Of a stretch of DNA of 64,000 bases, positions 1 through 9,880 are shown piece after piece. The stretch is from Aurelia coerulea. Lineage: Eukaryota; Cnidaria; Scyphozoa; Semaeostomeae; Ulmaridae. The notes beneath the pieces are model-generated. The model was not told the origin of the DNA. It saw only the letters and a program-made list of their open reading frames with translations, and made no database searches. The DNA lies in contig CM076943.1 of the NCBI GenBank assembly GCA_039566865.1, positions 34,976,663-35,040,662 on the forward strand. The letters are read 5' to 3'. The translations under genes and the position numbers were made by a program. Position 1 is the first letter of the stretch. Every line of letters starts with the position of its first letter.

Positions 1-348
1 TGTCAGAATTTTTTTCTGGATCTGCCCCTGAATGTTCTCTTTAGTGGTTACGGCGGAAACGTTATCTCCCACATTACAAGTATCAAATTTGAGTCATACA
101 ATAGTTACTGCTTGAATCATACACATATTATAATCTCTGAAATGAAATACCTTCTTTAGCCTTATTCTTGAAACGCGTGAAATTTCAAATGACACACGTG
201 CAGCTCCTTAGATTAAGGTCCCGTTCACATTGCTCCGTTTGTCAGTATCCGTTTTTGTGGCATCCAAACTACCCGTTCACATTGCTCCGTTTTTGTACAA
301 AGTAAGGCTTGAATTAGTTCTTAGTTTATAGCTATTGTTTTATATGTA
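1..348. other. Non-coding edge with a 21-bp direct repeat
   Basis: No gene is visible. A 21-base word that begins CCCGTTCACATTG occurs twice, at 220-240 and 272-292, separated by 31 bases. The rest is AT-rich and shows no open frame or recognisable family. Confidence 0.5.
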
Positions 349-1101
349 CAGGGTGTCTCAGAAAAATTGTTCGATGTTTGATTAAATGTTGAAAAATAAC
401 GATAAAAGGTACTGGCTCCTGGTTAGATATCCCTGTTCCTCAGATTTTTAATTAATTTTAGACGCCAAAATCTTGCAAATCCGCTAAGAATTCACGGAGT
501 TACAAGCTTTTGAAGTTCAAATATGTGCGAAAGCTGAAACCAGACGCCCCTAACTGACTTGTTTTCCAAAAATACGTTCTAGAATCGAGGTAACAGAAGG
601 CTGTCCAATGTTTTACCTCTCGTCGATATCAGAGCAAACCACAAAAGACTTCCAAAGTTATCTAATTCTTGTAACCGTTGCCAAAAATCTACTTAAGACT
701 GCAAGTATTTGAAAACACGGAATGAAAACTTAATTAATGAGAGATGGTTCAATTCTAAATTGTGCTGAACAGGATTCCTCCAAGCATCCATAACCTTGAT
801 TCAATGTTATAGAAAGCTAGTTGATCGGAAGTGATTTTCAAATTCCATTTGATTTGCTTTGAATAACCGATATTCTACTTTCACTATATTTGCAATTTAG
901 GGGCGTCTGGTTTCAGCTTTCGCACAACTTGAACTTCGAACGCTCGTAATTCCGTGAATATTTAGCCGATTTGCTAGTTTCTGGTGTCTAAAATTAATTC
1001 AAAATCTCAGCAATATGGTTATGTTAACAGGGAGCCCATTCATTATTTCGTTATTTTTTTATGTTTAATCAAACGTCGAACAATTTTTTTGGGACACCCT
1101 G
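349..1101. mobile_element. Palindromic TA-flanked MITE (mariner-like termini)
   Basis: The ends are inverted repeats that start CAGGGTGTCTCA and finish in its reverse complement, each bordered by TA (347-348 and 1102-1103). The inverted similarity continues for about 205 bases per arm (349-553 and 897-1101) and includes the shared core GTGCGAAAGCTGAAACCAGA. The spacer of about 340 bases has no open frame. TA duplication and long arms fit a non-autonomous Tc1/mariner-type element; the superfamily is inferred from the duplication, because no transposase is present. The same terminal motif recurs at 2669-8644 and 42513-43072. Confidence 0.85.
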
Positions 1102-1103
1102 TA

Positions 1104-1586
1104 TAAATGTCTTGTATGTAAGTTAAAACGAAATACTAAATGAGTACAGGCATCACTGATTTACTTCAGACTTGTATATTTTTGATATGTTTATTGACGT
1201 CAGTCTCAACAGGAAAGCCAATGGGCGCTGTGAGCGCTTTTATGACAGGGAACTACCTCTGTCAACCTGCTACCTGAGACCGACTTTCTCGGCAGCATCT
1301 AAGGCTTTTAATACCGAGCTTTGTCATATTTGACGTCTTATTAATAGAAAAATTGCGCTTTGGCCTAGGCCTTTTTCGGCCGAATGTTTTGGAGCTATCA
1401 CCGGAATTTTCTCGGTGTGCTATGCCTTTTTGGCATTAGAAAATGCTGCAATCAGAGTTGCTTGGCCAGGAACAATCATTGTTGTCCATCGTTTGGCCCT
1501 ACAACATTAATTTCTGCCTGAACTCAAAATGTTTTATGTGCAAGGAAGTAAATAGGTTAAAACAAGAAAATACAGTGTCTTGTATG
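1104..1586. other. Non-coding stretch between two MITEs
   Basis: No gene recognised. There is a short open frame at 1443-1706, but it runs into the next MITE and has no recognisable domain. A decayed retroelement is possible. Confidence 0.4.
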
Positions 1587-1588
1587 TA

Positions 1589-2662
1589 CACTCCCGTCAC
1601 GAAAGTATCCGGACGGCCGAAACAAAATGGCGTCGAATTTGACCGTTGGCCCTTCGACCCCCAAACGGTTCAGCCGTTATGCGGACATTTCAGGGAGTGG
1701 AAATAAACGATTTTACCCCCAAAATTTTGTTTATCGATCATGCAATCAAGGAAGAAATAAGGGATTGAAAAACAAAGCAAGTTAAACGTGTTTTGATAAT
1801 AAAACATGAAATTAGCTGCGACGAGAAAATGTAATCGATAACAAAGGAGCCTCCCAACTTAGAACTGATATTTAAGATACTCTTCCAAATAATTCGTCCA
1901 CTGGAATAGCATCACTTGGTGCAGAAAAGTCTGAAATTGGCAAATATGAAAGAAAATTCAAGTAAAATCCCGATATAATGAAGTTATAAATGAAAAAAGA
2001 AACAGTTGCTGCGATCGAGGTAACGTTTTGTAACAACAGAATTATTGCAATCAAACTCAAAACCAAATTGTTGCAAAGAAAATTCTTTAGGGACTGTATA
2101 ATTTTGCTCAGATTGATTCCCCTATGTAAGATGTACAAAATGATACCAACTTTAGGCCAACCTTTGGCATTAATTATATTTTGAGGCTTTGATACAAATT
2201 TAAACTTACCTTGGCAAAGATGATATCTCAACCCCACAGTCCTGGGAGACTCAAATTTAATTTTGCCATTTTATAGCCAGGCGTCTTTTCGATGTCATTC
2301 ACATGATTCCTAAACCTGCGATCTTTTCTGCTTCATTTGTCATAAAAAACGATCTTCTCCTGTCATGTAGCAGCCTCCAAGACTGGAAATTTGTTGAACA
2401 TATTGTCTTGTTTTCGATTGCTTTTCCTTCTCACAGCTAAATTCATATTTTGCTATCAAAACACTTCATTTTGCTTTGTTTTTCGATTTTTCATTTCTTC
2501 CTTGATTGCGTGATCGATAAACAAAGTTTTGGCGGTAAAATAATTGGTTTCCAGTCCCTGAAATGGCCGCATAACGGCTGAACTGTTTTGGGGTCGAAGG
2601 GCTAACGGTCAAATTTGACGCCATTTTGTTTCAGCTGTCCGTATACTTTCGTGACGGGAGTG
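1589..2662. mobile_element. Palindromic TA-flanked MITE, second family
   Basis: Inverted termini start CACTCCCGTCACGAAAGTAT and are bordered by TA at 1587-1588 and 2663-2664. The arms are about 255 bases (1589-1845 and 2405-2662) with scattered mismatches; both contain GCAATCAAGGAAGAAAT on opposite strands. The middle of about 560 bases has only short chance frames. It abuts the next MITE within a few bases, so two TA-targeting elements lie side by side. Non-autonomous; mariner-like by inference from the TA duplication. Confidence 0.85.
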
Positions 2663-2668
2663 TATATA

Positions 2669-3623
2669 CCGGGTGTCCCAAAAAACGCAACAGATTTGAT
2701 CGCGACTAGCGACAAGAATTTAGGTCCAATAAATCCAAAGATAATTTCTGATATTATCCTCGATAGCTGACTTGAAGATACATACCTTTTTTGTTGATAT
2801 TGTTGCATGGAGAGTTGGAATATTAATCTTGAAAGTGCAAATTTGCTTCCATCTCCAAAGCAGAGGTTTCGGGGTTTGGCCTACCTGAAAACATGCTTTA
2901 TGAATCTCCTCAGTCATGATTTTACAAAGTGTAGTAGTGTGAGCATGCTAAGGCACACATGTTTAGGCACTTATTTCAATTGAAATTTGAAAGCTAAAAA
3001 TTGATAAACATCACAATGCTGAAGGGAAAATTCACAAAGGAATATATTTCTTCAATCATAGTGCACCTGCAAAAGAGCCAAACACGAATGAGCATTTTCA
3101 AGGATCTTATCCATGGATAATTTTCCTTTGGGTATATTTGATTTGTTCTTTCGCAATAGTTCGAAGAAAGATTATACAAAATGCATTTCATTAAAGTCAT
3201 AAAAATTGCAGGAATTAATTAATTGTTCACACCAAAACAAACTACTTTGCGGATTTCTTTCTTTTATGAGACGGATGCAATGCCAACTTTTCGAAACTTT
3301 CAAAGCATAAAAAAAGATGTCTTTTCTCGACAAAATTGATGAATTTGATTGAATTTCTTTTAAAATGTTTTCCTCAGAGTGAGGCCTTATTCTCCTATTT
3401 CAGGGTAATTCAGGAGATTCCCCAAAAATATCGTGTTTGCAGTTTAGGCTAGAAGCCACAAGCTCTGGTTTGAGGGTTCAGGCAAATTTGAACTTTCAAA
3501 ATTAATATTCCAACTTTCCATGCCCCAATATCATCAAACAAGGTATCTATCTTCAAGTTAGCTATCGAGGATTATATGAAAAATCACTATGGATTGATTG
3601 GACCAAAATTCTTGTCGGTAGTC
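2669..3623. mobile_element. Palindromic MITE, left part (interrupted)
   Basis: The left terminus CCGGGTGTCCCAAAAAACGC follows TA at 2667-2668. An inverted arm reappears at about 3430-3623 (shared ATCGAGGAT and GGACC-AAATTCTTGTCG), but the outermost 35 bases of the right arm are missing here. They are found at 8610-8644. The gap is exactly the length of LINE A1 plus the Penelope element, so those two were inserted into this MITE. No coding potential. Confidence 0.85.
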
Positions 3624-6052
3624 CTGATACTAATTTTAAATTCAGGAACTTTTGACATTTGTATTGCAGACCATAGCCTGATATATGCAACTTTGAAAAT
3701 AAGGAAAGACAGGGTGCCCCCAAGATATCAAAAAGTTTCAAATATGTCAAAATGTGACTGGGCTGGTTTTAACGAATCACTTGAAGAAGTTCCTTGGCAT
3801 GTTTGTGATATCTTTGATGACATTGATGATAGTGTTTGGGCATGGAACCAACTATATAAAAATGTGAGGAAAGACTTCATTAAAGAAAGGTGTGCTAAGG
3901 TGCGCTCAACAACATTACCATGGATGAATGGAGAAATCAGGAAAGAAATGAATAAACGATATAAAATTCTAAAGAAGTTAAAGACCACAAAAAGGGAGGC
4001 TGATTGGTTAGCCTACAAAAGCAAAAGGAATGAAGTAACAAACATGTTGCGGAAAGCAGAACAAAAACATTGGGAAGAAAGTTTGAATGATGCGCATAAC
4101 AAGGGAGCAAAGAGCTTTTGGAAAGTTGTAAAGAAACTGAATGGCAAAGATGAAAAAGAACCCATTGGACCCATAGAAAATGATGAGGGGCAGGCAGTAC
4201 TTGATGATAAAGTCAAAGCTGATATATTCAATGACTTTTTCACAAATATAGGATGTGATCTAGCCAGCAAATTTCCAGACACACAGTCAGATGATACAAG
4301 CTACATAGAAAACATTACACCAACAACCATGCAAATAACAACTGATGTAAAAACAAAACTGAAAGAAAGTGTTAGCAAACTGCAAATAGGGAAAGCTACA
4401 GGACTAGATGGGGTGACAGCAAAGGAAATAAAGAATACATCTAAAATTTTCATTGAATCCTTGGAAAGAATTTGCCTCAAAAGTGTACAGACGTGCAAGT
4501 ATCCATCAGAATTTAAAAAAGCAAAACTAAAAGCTGCTTACAAAAAAGGAGGAAAACCCAAAAGAGAAAACTATAGACCATTGAGTATGCTGAGTACACC
4601 TGGCAAGCTAATGGAAAGCGTAATATGTTCAAGCTTAGATGATCATGCAGAAATAGTTCCAAACAACAATCAATGGGGTTTTAAGAAGCATTATTCAACT
4701 GAGCTTCTTCTGCTTTATCTAACAGAGCTATGGACTAAGTCGCTAGATGAGGGCCAGGCAGTAGGAGTAATCTTCATAGACTTTCGTAAAGCATTTGACA
4801 CTGTTGATCATGTAATAATGGATAAAAAACTACAAAGTGCTGGAATAGCAGGGGATCTTGCGGAATGGATACACGATTACCTGCATTGCAGGAAGCAACA
4901 AACTCAAATTGGGGAGTCATTTTCAGATTTTCAACAAATTACATATGGCGTACCACAGGGCTCACTTCTAGGACCCAGACTGTTTAATATCTACACAAGA
5001 GATCTGCCTGGGGCCGTGAGATCTGGCCAAGTTCAAATGTATGCTGATGATACGACAGCCTATGTAATTCAGGACAGCGTGGATAACGTCTGCATAGCAT
5101 TACAAAAGACTCTAGAAGAAATACAACAGTGGTGTAGAAAGCATAAACTGACAATCCACCCTGAAAAGACGAAAGTAATGATTTTGAACCGACAAAAGTT
5201 TACTGGCCCACTACCACAACTAACAGTCGAAGAGCAGAACATTGAGTATGCAAGTGAATGTGAATGTCTTGGAATCTTGATTGATAATAAGTTAAACTGG
5301 AAACCACAAGCAAAGAAGGTATCTAAAACATTTGGTGCAAAAGTGAAAAAGATCAGGACAATGAACTATCTCCCAAAGAAATTCTTAGAGGAAATATACT
5401 TTAAAACAATAATACCGGCAGTACTGTATACAATATTAGTCTGGGGAAATTGCTCCCCAAGCATGTGGAATGAAATTGAAAAGTACATGTATGTGCTGCA
5501 AAGACGACACATAAGATCGACAAACATATACCAGCAGAAAGGGTACTGGAAGTTGCAAAATGGGATTCTATATTTTATATGCACAAGAAGAGACTCATTT
5601 TGTATATGCACAAAGTCTATAATAATAAGACAGTAAACCAAGTCTCTGACCTTTTTGAGAAGAATCGAAACGGTTACATTCTGAGACAGAAAATGAACTT
5701 TAATATCCCAAGAGTCAAAACTGAAAATGCCAGAAATTCAACAAGATTGAGAGGACCAGTCATATGGAATTCACTTGATGACTCATGGAAGGATCTCAGT
5801 TACATGCAATTGAAGAAGAAAGCAATAATGGAGAAGAACACAATAAACCAGATTGATTTTAAAAAGGGAACATTTGTAAATAGGAATAGATCTAGTAACT
5901 TTTTATACCATTAACATTGTAAAATCTTGTACTTAGTTATGGACACAATGTTATTTAATTTTTGGACTTTTTAACTTATTTTCCGTTAAAGAATTTTAGA
6001 TTACAGGTCCACATCAGCTGCACAGCTGCCATAGATTAACCTGTTTAATATT
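3624..6052 (+). mobile_element. LINE A1, 5'-truncated CR1/L2-type retrotransposon
   Basis: This is a LINE copy truncated just before the last endonuclease residues and inserted into the right arm of the MITE. Its 3' untranslated region shares AGGTCCACATCAGCT with the end of LINE A2 (30.6-34.1 kb, opposite strand). The remaining 3' tail, made of ATGT repeats, lies beyond the Penelope insertion at 8537-8609. LINE A2 also ends in ATGT repeats, which supports the join. Confidence 0.8.
3627..5914 (+). pseudogene. Reverse transcriptase ORF of LINE A1 (truncated, frameshifted)
   Basis: The product would copy LINE RNA into DNA at a nicked chromosomal target. What remains is the last endonuclease motif (ADHSLI, where the family has SDH), a linker, then the reverse transcriptase: NYRPLSMLS, FIDFRKAFDTVDH, GVPQGSLLGPRLFNIY and the catalytic MYADDT. 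The first 16 codons of the open frame that starts at 3576 come from the MITE, so its ATG is not the LINE start. Near 5495 the reading frame shifts; the C-terminal part continues to 5914 (RLRGPVIWNSL), matching the end of LINE A2 (RWRGPLLWNTL). The family is jockey superfamily, CR1/L2 side, judged by motif spacing; the exact clade is uncertain. It cannot encode an active protein because nearly all of the endonuclease is missing. Confidence 0.85.
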
Positions 6053-6098
6053 AAACTGTATAAAAGAAGGTCGGATGCAAAAAAGACAAGATATTTAG

Positions 6099-6139
6099 CA
6101 CACTGAGGCCTTTCTGACTTGTGTCTTCATCAGAGTGTG
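6099..6139 (-). ncRNA. Hammerhead ribozyme motif in left Penelope arm
   Basis: Mirror copy of the motif at 8450-8490. On the minus strand it reads stem I CACACT, core CTGATGA, a stem II hairpin GAC-ACAA-GTC, core GAAA, and a self-complementary stem III AGGCCT, then C and AGTGTG closing stem I. Penelope-like elements are known to carry hammerheads. Activity was not tested and an A-A mismatch sits at the base of stem II. Confidence 0.7.
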
Positions 6140-6248
6140 ACTTACAAAACTAAAGTGATTCTAAAGTTACGTTATGGGTATACATATACTGTGATTCAAT
6201 TAACAGATGGATTAACAATTTCCTGAAAAAATGTTTTCTAAGTTTTCA

Positions 6249-6524
6249 CTAATTAAGTGTTGCATGTCCGGCTTTTATCAACTTTTCTTCGTGGGAAAGT
6301 AACTGTCTAGGATCTTTCAACTGCATGAAAGCGGTGATTTTGAAAAAAGGTTCTTTCAAGTTCTTATTCTTGGCGCCACAGTCGAAAACGTGTTTGGGAA
6401 ATATGCACGGTGAGATTCCTGTGCGTGATTCTGAAATATGGTTGTTCATACGTTGGCGTAAATTTGTTGTCTGACCAATGTATGTTGTTCTCCCTTTACA
6501 TAAATTACACGAGAGAAAGTACAC
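6249..6524 (-). pseudogene. GIY-YIG fragment in inverted Penelope arm
   Basis: These 91 codons have the same sequence as the C-terminal 91 residues of the + strand Penelope protein: YFLSC, TYIGQT-NLRQR and the final KAGHATLN. The coding match continues further upstream inside the arm until the junction near 6695. It is a fragment with no reverse transcriptase and is present only because of the inverted duplication. Confidence 0.85.
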
Positions 6525-6697
6525 AACGTTTTTGCTTTTGCAAGTGACGTGACTTCTGATTGACCAGCTTGTTCCTTTTGATGTTATGAATGAATCTACT
6601 GGCTGGAGGTATAATCTGCAAAGTTTGCACTGTTTATTGTTACATAAAGTGATTCCTTGGGGGGCTGGGACACTTAGATGTTCTTTGGAATTAAATT

Positions 6698-8341
6698 TTG
6701 CAGATTATTAGTCATATTGCGTCATCTGACCTTGACTTCATCGAGATTTCGCCACCTGAAGATTTGAAAGGCAGGCCAATTATAGCCGGGCCAGTATCTC
6801 CAACTCAAAAACTTAGCGAGTTCCTGGACACTCTCTTAAAACCTATCGTCACGACATTAAAAACGTACATTAAAGATGATTGGGATTTTATTCGCAAGCT
6901 CCCGCAGGATTTTGAATCGAACTCTTCCCTTTACTCATATGACGTCGTAAGTCTTTATACGAGCATACCCCACGAACTTGGACTTGAAGCCATAAAATTT
7001 TGGATTACGAAAAAGCGCACCTTGATCCTGGATCGTTTCTCTGACGCTTTTATACTCGAATCCGTAAAATTTGTTCTTGTAAATAATAATTTTCTTTTCG
7101 ATGATGTCGTGTACAAACAAGTAAAAGGAACTGCTATGGGTACAAAGTTCGCACCATCATATGCATGCCTTACCGTCGGATTTTTGGAAGAAACATTACT
7201 GTTTCCAGCTGTTCTACCAAAATATTTCAGCCATCAGATTTGTAAATACATAGAAACGAACTACTTCCGTTACATGGACGACGGTTTTATTGCTTTGCCT
7301 GAAGACCCGATTTTGTTACAACAAGCTTTAAACGAACTCAACCCGTCCATGAAATTCACCATGGAAAAGGGTAAAAAGAACGCAGATAATGTTGAATCGT
7401 TGAACTTCTTAGATATCAAAATACTTCTCCATAATGGAACAAGAATCAGCACCGACATCTTCTATAAACCAACTAACCCACACAAATACTTAAACTTTAC
7501 AAGCGCCCATCCAAACCATATAAAAAACACCATTCCCTTCAATCTCGCTAAAAGAATCGTAGTTTTCGTCTCCGATCCCCTGCTCTTGGATTTTCGTTTA
7601 CGTGAACTAGAACACTGGTTACTCGACTGTAATTACCCAACAAATTTGATAAAGCAAGCGTTCCATCGAGCAAAACTTCAAGGCCCAGCGCCAGAACCAA
7701 CAAAGAAGGACATTATACCTCTCGTGACAACCTACTACCCAAGCCTGTCTTATAACAATGTTGTAAAGACCATATCAACACTGTTCAAACATTTTAAGGA
7801 CCAAACAACGAAGCAAAAATTCATTAATTGCAAACCACTGTTAGCCCTCAAACAACCACCGAATATCACATCAATACTCACAACCGCAAAATTTTTTAAT
7901 TCCAAAGAACATCTAAGTGTCCCAGCCCCCCAAGGAATCACTTTATGTAACAATAAACAGTGCAAACTTTGCAGATTATACCTCCAGCCAGTAGATTCAT
8001 TCATAACATCAAAAGGAACAAGCTGGTCAATCAGAAGTCACGTCACTTGCAAAAGCAAAAACGTTGTGTACTTTCTCTCGTGTAATTTATGTAAAGGGAG
8101 AACAACATACATTGGTCAGACAACAAATTTACGCCAACGTATGAACAACCATATTTCAGAATCACGCACAGGAATCTCACCGTGCATATTTCCCAAACAC
8201 GTTTTCGACTGTGGCGCCAAGAATAAGAACTTGAAAGAACCTTTTTTCAAAATCACCGCTTTCATGCAGTTGAAAGATCCTAGACAGTTACTTTCCCACG
8301 AAGAAAAGTTGATAAAAGCCGGACATGCAACACTTAATTAG
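6698..8341 (+). CDS. Penelope-like reverse transcriptase with GIY-YIG endonuclease (5'-truncated)
   Basis: The open frame has 547 codons and no internal stop, but it begins directly at the inverted-repeat junction with TTG, so it has lost the true N-terminus; full Penelope proteins are longer. The reverse transcriptase follows in order: GRPIIAGP near residue 26, SYDVVSLYTSIP near 78, GTAMGTKFAPSYA near 145, the catalytic YMDDGF near 191, then FLDIKI and the Penelope-typical FYKPTNPHKYLNF. The C-terminal GIY-YIG nuclease starts near 455 (VVYFLSC, TYIGQT, NLRQR), with Cys pairs just before it (CNNKQCKLC). The protein should nick the target and prime cDNA synthesis. The intact remaining frame suggests the copy is not old. 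Family call is firm; function as it stands is unlikely. Confidence 0.9.
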   Translation: MQIISHIASSDLDFIEISPPEDLKGRPIIAGPVSPTQKLSEFLDTLLKPIVTTLKTYIKDDWDFIRKLPQDFESNSSLYSYDVVSLYTSIPHELGLEAIKFWITKKRTLILDRFSDAFILESVKFVLVNNNFLFDDVVYKQVKGTAMGTKFAPSYACLTVGFLEETLLFPAVLPKYFSHQICKYIETNYFRYMDDGFIALPEDPILLQQALNELNPSMKFTMEKGKKNADNVESLNFLDIKILLHNGTRISTDIFYKPTNPHKYLNFTSAHPNHIKNTIPFNLAKRIVVFVSDPLLLDFRLRELEHWLLDCNYPTNLIKQAFHRAKLQGPAPEPTKKDIIPLVTTYYPSLSYNNVVKTISTLFKHFKDQTTKQKFINCKPLLALKQPPNITSILTTAKFFNSKEHLSVPAPQGITLCNNKQCKLCRLYLQPVDSFITSKGTSWSIRSHVTCKSKNVVYFLSCNLCKGRTTYIGQTTNLRQRMNNHISESRTGISPCIFPKHVFDCGAKNKNLKEPFFKITAFMQLKDPRQLLSHEEKLIKAGHATLN

Positions 8342-8449
8342 TGAAACTTAGAAAACATTTTTTCAGGAAATTGTTAATCCATCTGTTAATTGAATCACAG
8401 TATATGTATACCCATAACGTAACTTTAGAATCACTTTAGTTTTGTAAGT

Positions 8450-8490
8450 CACACTCTGATGAAGACACAAGTCAGAAAGGCCTCAGTGTG
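8450..8490 (+). ncRNA. Hammerhead ribozyme motif in right Penelope arm
   Basis: In order: CACACT (stem I, 5' strand), CTGATGA (core), A, GAC-ACAA-GTC (stem II hairpin), A, GAAA (core), then AGGCCT, whose T and the next C form the cleavage dinucleotide, and AGTGTG (stem I, 3' strand, exact complement of CACACT). Stem III is a loop-less palindrome, so a monomer would fold poorly while a dimer could pair. Minimal hammerheads of this kind are known from Penelope-like elements. It lies about 110 bases after the stop codon. Confidence 0.75.
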
Positions 8491-8536
8491 CTAAATATCT
8501 TGTCTTTTTTGCATCCGACCTTCTTTTATACAGTTT

Positions 8537-8609
8537 ATTCGTACAACTTTCTACCAATATATATATTTAATATAAAACATGTATGTATGTAAAACATGTA
8601 TGTATGTAT
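8537..8609 (+). mobile_element. 3' tail of LINE A1 (ATGT repeats)
   Basis: AT-rich sequence that ends in several ATGT units and stops exactly where the MITE resumes. LINE A2 ends in the same repeat, so this is the separated tail of the copy at 3624-6052. Confidence 0.75.
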
Positions 8610-8644
8610 GATCAAATCCGTTGCGTTTTTTTTGGGACACCCGG
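8610..8644. mobile_element. Right terminus of the interrupted MITE
   Basis: ATCAAATCCGTTGCG followed by GGGACACCCGG is the reverse complement of the terminus at 2669-2703 with minor changes, and is followed by TA at 8645-8646. It completes the palindromic element that begins at 2669. Confidence 0.85.
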
Positions 8645-8675
8645 TATATATATGTAGGCCTACTTTAAATAGATT

Positions 8676-8688
8676 GATAATAATAATG

Positions 8689-8730
<42 letters not shown>

Positions 8731-8742
8731 GTAATAATAATG

Positions 8743-8778
<36 letters not shown>
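8676..8778. repeat. (AAT)n microsatellite
   Basis: About 100 bases of AAT units with a few TGA interruptions. It is the first of a chain of such arrays down to 16.7 kb. Confidence 0.95.
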
Positions 8779-8828
8779 TACAAACTTTGGTAGTCTTAAT
8801 TAGTGGCTTGAAGTAGCTTTTATAAAAG

Positions 8829-8900
<72 letters not shown>

Positions 8901-8901
8901 T
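8829..8901. repeat. (AAT)n microsatellite
   Basis: An uninterrupted AAT array that directly abuts the 3' end of the next Penelope copy (8905). Confidence 0.95.
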
Positions 8902-8904
8902 GAA

Positions 8905-8959
8905 AAACAAAACTGTTAAAAGCAAAACGTTTCGATTATAAAATCTTCATCAGTTGTTT
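8905..8959 (-). ncRNA. Hammerhead-like motif at Penelope 3' end
   Basis: On the minus strand: AAACAA (stem I), CTGATGA, A, GATT-TTAT-AATC (stem II), GAAA, then ACGTT pairing with AAC-a-GT (stem III with one bulge), T, and TTGTTT, which closes stem I as the exact complement of AAACAA. All three stems and both core boxes are present. The cleavage position would be a U, which is weaker than C. It is followed directly by the TTA array. Confidence 0.65.
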
Positions 8960-9363
8960 ACAACCACAGGACAGCCAAGTATTTATAGGACAAAATAACA
9001 TTTACATAAAATCGTGATAAAATCCCCCCGAGGCCCCCCTTAAAAACAATGCCAAACAACACACCTAGACTATTTCAAGTTTTCTTAGCCAGCCAAAACT
9101 TCCAATTCAAATAAAAGTTCATAGAAAATTCCCTAATCCTTTAGTTCTCGACATCGGAATGGAAGCTCTGCGTATATAAAGTCTCAAGCAAACGAAGAAG
9201 CACGCCTCCCAACGACCCTCCTGGGATTTGCTTAAATTGCTAAATCCCTAGATGGCAAGACAGGGAATTCCACCCTGACACCACGTGCACACTGACACGA
9301 AATACGAAAGGAAGCATGCCCCCAAGATAAAGCCTAAGACTTATTCAAATGGAATGACTGTAT
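8960..9363 (-). other. 3' untranslated part of Penelope copy 2
   Basis: No open frame. It lies between the GIY-YIG fragment (9364-9857) and the hammerhead motif (8905-8959), so on the minus strand it is the 3' untranslated region of that element. Confidence 0.55.
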
Positions 9364-9857
9364 TCAGGCGACCCCACAGGCGAACATATCCAATTCAACA
9401 TCAGCCGCTCTTTCATTAAGACCGTTGGGTGCAAAGGTTCCCAATTTGTATTGCCAAAATAATTCTTTTCTACGAAGTGAGTAAACATCTGAAGCCCCAT
9501 CAATGATTGTTATGCTGACCGAAAAAGCACCCTGATGGCCTTCACTAAAAAAATGCCCAAAGAAACCCGCCTGTGGTACCGCCTTACCCCTATCAAGACT
9601 GCCATCATTGTATTTACGTGCATATGTTCGAAAATATGATTTGTACACATTAAATCTTTGCCGAAATTTGGTTTTTGTGCTGCCCACATATTTTTTATTG
9701 CAGCAATCACATTGCAACAAGTAGACTACATTCTCCGAGTTGCAATGATAAGCACCAGAGGAGATCGTAAAGCGTCGAGAGTCATTAAAATTTCGAAATG
9801 TCTCCCCTTCAACAATGAGTGCACAAATTTGACAGCTTCTCCTGCCATTACATTTGA
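9364..9857 (-). pseudogene. Penelope-like GIY-YIG endonuclease fragment
   Basis: Only the C-terminal nuclease region of a second Penelope family is left: C-QIC, VVYLLQCDCC, KYVGST-TKFRQRF, a GHFFSEGH block and LRRKELFWQYKLGT before the C-terminus. The first residues of the open frame are tyrosines encoded by the adjacent TAT array, so the copy is truncated directly at the microsatellite and has no reverse transcriptase. Sequence differs clearly from the Penelope element at 6.7-8.3 kb, so it is another subfamily. No internal stop is present in what remains. Confidence 0.85.
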
Positions 9858-9858
9858 A

Positions 9859-9878
9859 ATAATAATAATAATAATATA
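9859..9878. repeat. Short (AAT)n array
   Basis: Six AAT units between the 5' truncation of one Penelope fragment and the 3' end of the next. Confidence 0.85.
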
Positions 9879-9880
9879 AA

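Larger units (their letters stand above)
6053..8536 (+). mobile_element. Penelope-like element with inverted 5' twin
   Basis: The structure is one 5'-truncated Penelope copy on the + strand, preceded by a shorter inverted copy of its own 3' part. The inverted arms are 6053-6695 and 7895-8536 (643 and 642 bases) and look almost identical. Each arm holds the GIY-YIG coding part, the 3' untranslated region and a hammerhead motif. Such inverted partial repeats are typical of Penelope-like elements. It was inserted into the 3' tail of LINE A1. The very similar arms suggest a fairly recent insertion or arm-to-arm conversion. Confidence 0.9.

Noticed and set aside
3576..5636. A 686-residue LINE protein starting at 3576
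   Set aside because: The first 16 codons belong to the MITE arm; LINE A1 begins at about 3624 and is a truncated copy.
6698..8341. A retrovirus-type polymerase because of the YMDD box
   Set aside because: Motif order, the FYKPTNPH block and the C-terminal GIY-YIG nuclease identify a Penelope-like element; no gag, protease or integrase is nearby.
8535..8793. Open frames of isoleucine, leucine or tyrosine runs across AAT arrays
   Set aside because: They are translations of the microsatellite on both strands, with no sequence complexity outside the repeat.
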